From: Lachnospira sp. UBA5912 | Lineage (GTDB): Bacteria > Bacillota > Clostridia > Lachnospirales > Lachnospiraceae | DNA: 7,264 bases | NCBI GenBank assembly: GCA_002435585.1 | Contig: DJDY01000156.1 | Span: forward strand, 4,536 to 11,799 | Reading direction: 5' to 3' | Part shown: positions 5,929-7,264 of the stretch, in pieces | Layout: the number at the start of each line of letters is the position of its first letter | How positions within the stretch are numbered: position 1 is the stretch's first letter | The notes under the pieces: generated by a model | Seen by the model: only the letters and a program-made list of their open reading frames with translations | The model's database searches: none | What the model was told of the DNA's origin: nothing | Program-made: the position numbers and the translations under genes

Positions 5929-7041
5929 TTATTTTTTATCCTGTACATTAATGTCCTCAATCTTATCAGCTGATAATGACAGTGCCTCGCTTACAACATC
6001 CTCGGAAACTCCCATACGCTTGGCAACTTCCTTTACTGTAGGTTTTCTTCCAAGCTCTTCCTTAAGCCTTATAGCCCAGTCGTTAACATAATTAACTTTA
6101 TTAAGTACCTTACCAGATATCCTGTTACTATCCATCTGTTCGTCTATAAGCATCTTCATGCTTTCTTCTGCCTGGTACTTAACTTCCTTATCCATAGCTT
6201 CAAGTACTTCTATTATATCCTGTGTATTTCCTTCTTTTATCTTATCTTTCCACTCATAATTATTAAGCCATAGCTTCTGTCCTATATACGCCATCATCGA
6301 CAGATTACTCTCCTGCACAAGATCTGCCGCAAGAACACCTCTGCACCTGTATGGTTCAACCCATTCTAATATTTTTTCAAGATATGATTCTGATAATATC
6401 CTAAGTGACTCTTTGTCGTTATCTTCGACAATATTAATCATAAGATATGCCCTTGTTGTATCTGATACTGGCTGTATGGCTTCAAGCTCCTTTTTATACC
6501 TTTCAATATATGCATCATCCTCTGAATAATCCATATTATCTGCTATCATCTGTGCTGCCATCGCTGCTTCTTTTTCTGGAAGATTCTTTACCTCTTCCTC
6601 CGATATATTAATCCTGGTTATAAGACCATCTTTATTGGTTGATGTTTTATCATACACATCTTTAAATGTGTTTTCTCCTGCCTCTTTATATGTTCCACTA
6701 TCTGCCTTCATCGTAGTGTTTTCTTCATATGTATCAGCTGTATTTGAAGCTTCTGTACCATCAATCACAATTCCATTCTCATCATTTTTAACCGAATCAT
6801 CTGCAGTACTTTCAAGCATATGTAAAAACTCGTTATCAGTTCCATCTTCGCCTTTTATTGTTATTCCATTAGCCATAAGATATCCTGTTATCATGGAATA
6901 CTTATTGTCATCAAGATGCATATCTTTAAAGTAACTGTTGACATCTTCTTTAGTTACTATATTTCCATTAACTTTCGCATATTCCTTAAGTCCGTTTAAC
7001 GCTTCCATGAAAGCGGCCTGCATATCTTTATTATCTGCCAT
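5929..7041 (-). CDS. Sigma-70-like protein lacking region 4 and a recognisable -10-binding segment
   Basis: This 370-residue protein opens with a small helical domain (about 8-62: ALNGLKEYAKVNGNIVTKED, YSMITGYLMANGITIK) resembling sigma region 1.1. A low-complexity acidic, Thr-rich linker (about 65-145) follows. Residues about 170-255 resemble regions 1.2 to 2.2, with RAYLMINIVEDN and RCRGVLAADLVQESNLSMMAYI aligning to the core-binding RGL...DLIQEGNLGLM of sigma-A. The aromatic FSTYAxWWIRQAI of regions 2.3-2.4, which melts and reads the -10 box, is replaced by an unrelated charged stretch (255-305). Region 3 is clear: NDWAIRLKEELGRKPT, then VKEVAKRMGVSEDVVSEALSL (319-356). The chain ends there, with no region 4 for the -35 box. 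It might bind core RNA polymerase and modulate sigma function; that is inference. The ATG at 7041 follows AGGAG at 7053-7049 by 7 bases. It is transcribed toward the 6S RNA gene, and no terminator was seen between. Confidence 0.78.
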   Translation of the reverse strand: MADNKDMQAAFMEALNGLKEYAKVNGNIVTKEDVNSYFKDMHLDDNKYSMITGYLMANGITIKGEDGTDNEFLHMLESTADDSVKNDENGIVIDGTEASNTADTYEENTTMKADSGTYKEAGENTFKDVYDKTSTNKDGLITRINISEEEVKNLPEKEAAMAAQMIADNMDYSEDDAYIERYKKELEAIQPVSDTTRAYLMINIVEDNDKESLRILSESYLEKILEWVEPYRCRGVLAADLVQESNLSMMAYIGQKLWLNNYEWKDKIKEGNTQDIIEVLEAMDKEVKYQAEESMKMLIDEQMDSNRISGKVLNKVNYVNDWAIRLKEELGRKPTVKEVAKRMGVSEDVVSEALSLSADKIEDINVQDKK

Positions 7042-7076
7042 TATATTTCTCCTGTCTCTTTATTTAATTTCCAGAC

Positions 7077-7105
7077 TATATATTTTATTTTATCTCCATT
7101 ATCAA
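7077..7105 (-). promoter_or_regulatory. Possible second promoter of the sigma-like gene
   Basis: TTGATA at 7105-7100 and TATATA at 7082-7077 on the minus strand are 17 bases apart, predicting a start near 7070, 29 bases before the ATG. The -10 hexamer matches only four of six consensus bases and the region is AT-rich. Confidence 0.3.
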
Positions 7106-7135
7106 AAATAACTCTATATATTTTACTACCAACGG

Positions 7136-7164
7136 ATTTTACCACATTTTTTGTATTTTATCAA
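7136..7164 (-). promoter_or_regulatory. Promoter of the sigma-like gene
   Basis: On the minus strand TTGATA (7164-7159), a 17-base spacer ending in TGG (an extended -10 TGn), and TAAAAT (7141-7136) form a strong sigma-A-type promoter. The predicted start is near 7129, giving a leader of about 88 bases. Confidence 0.65.
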
Positions 7165-7165
7165 T

Positions 7166-7194
7166 TTGACAAATATTGTTTATTTTCGTATAGT
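7166..7194 (+). promoter_or_regulatory. Divergent sigma-A promoter reading out of the right edge
   Basis: TTGACA at 7166-7171 (perfect) and TATAGT at 7189-7194 (five of six) are separated by 17 bases. The transcript would start near 7201. No open frame of useful length begins in 7201-7264 (ATGs at 7232 and 7245 meet stops at once), so the product lies beyond the window. Confidence 0.65.
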
Positions 7195-7264
7195 TATTAT
7201 GGTTTTTGTTAGGGAATATACAATTTTTAATATGTTTTAATATTATGATGTGAGTGTCAAAAGT

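Noticed and set aside
5764..5973. Plus-strand frame of 69 codons across the 6S promoter region
   Set aside because: It overlaps the RNA gene, its promoter and the end of the sigma-like gene, and the translation shows no recognisable features.

Overview
The window looks like a chromosomal segment of a low-GC, anaerobic Firmicute, most likely a Clostridia/Lachnospiraceae-type bacterium. The bases are AT-rich, the promoters are sigma-A-like (TTGATA/TATAAT type), and the set of genes (ScpA/ScpB, a SpoIID-type protein, a Firmicutes-like 6S RNA, an M18 aminopeptidase) fits that group. This is inferred from motifs and composition; no database comparison was possible. No transposase, CRISPR array, tRNA or rRNA was seen.

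Left part (1-1871, minus strand): scpA, then scpB, then the start of an M18 aminopeptidase that runs off the left edge. ScpA and ScpB are the kleisin and its winged-helix partner in the SMC chromosome condensation complex, and they appear to be co-transcribed. Divergent from scpA, with promoters between the two genes, is a YihY/BrkB-family membrane protein (2012-2896, plus strand). Its promoter is a near-consensus TTGATA-17-TATAAT.

Middle (2897-5580): between the convergent ends of the YihY gene and the next minus-strand gene lies a 109-bp AT-rich segment bounded by 13-bp inverted repeats. The minus-strand gene is a large membrane-anchored SpoIID/LytB-domain protein (about 777 residues) with a long extracytoplasmic region of no recognised family ahead of the catalytic domain.

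Right part (5558-7264): upstream of the SpoIID-type gene, on the same strand, is a structured RNA with its own extended -10 promoter and a hairpin-plus-T-tract terminator. It is best explained as 6S RNA (ssrS), the regulator that binds the housekeeping RNA polymerase holoenzyme. The gene before it encodes a sigma-70-like protein (370 residues) that keeps region 1.1-like, partial region 2-like and region 3-like segments. It lacks the recognisable -10-binding part of region 2 and all of region 4. A sigma-like protein probably unable to recognise promoters by itself, encoded next to the RNA that targets the sigma-RNA polymerase complex, is the most interesting feature here. Upstream of it two near-consensus promoters stand back to back; the plus-strand one drives something beyond the right edge.
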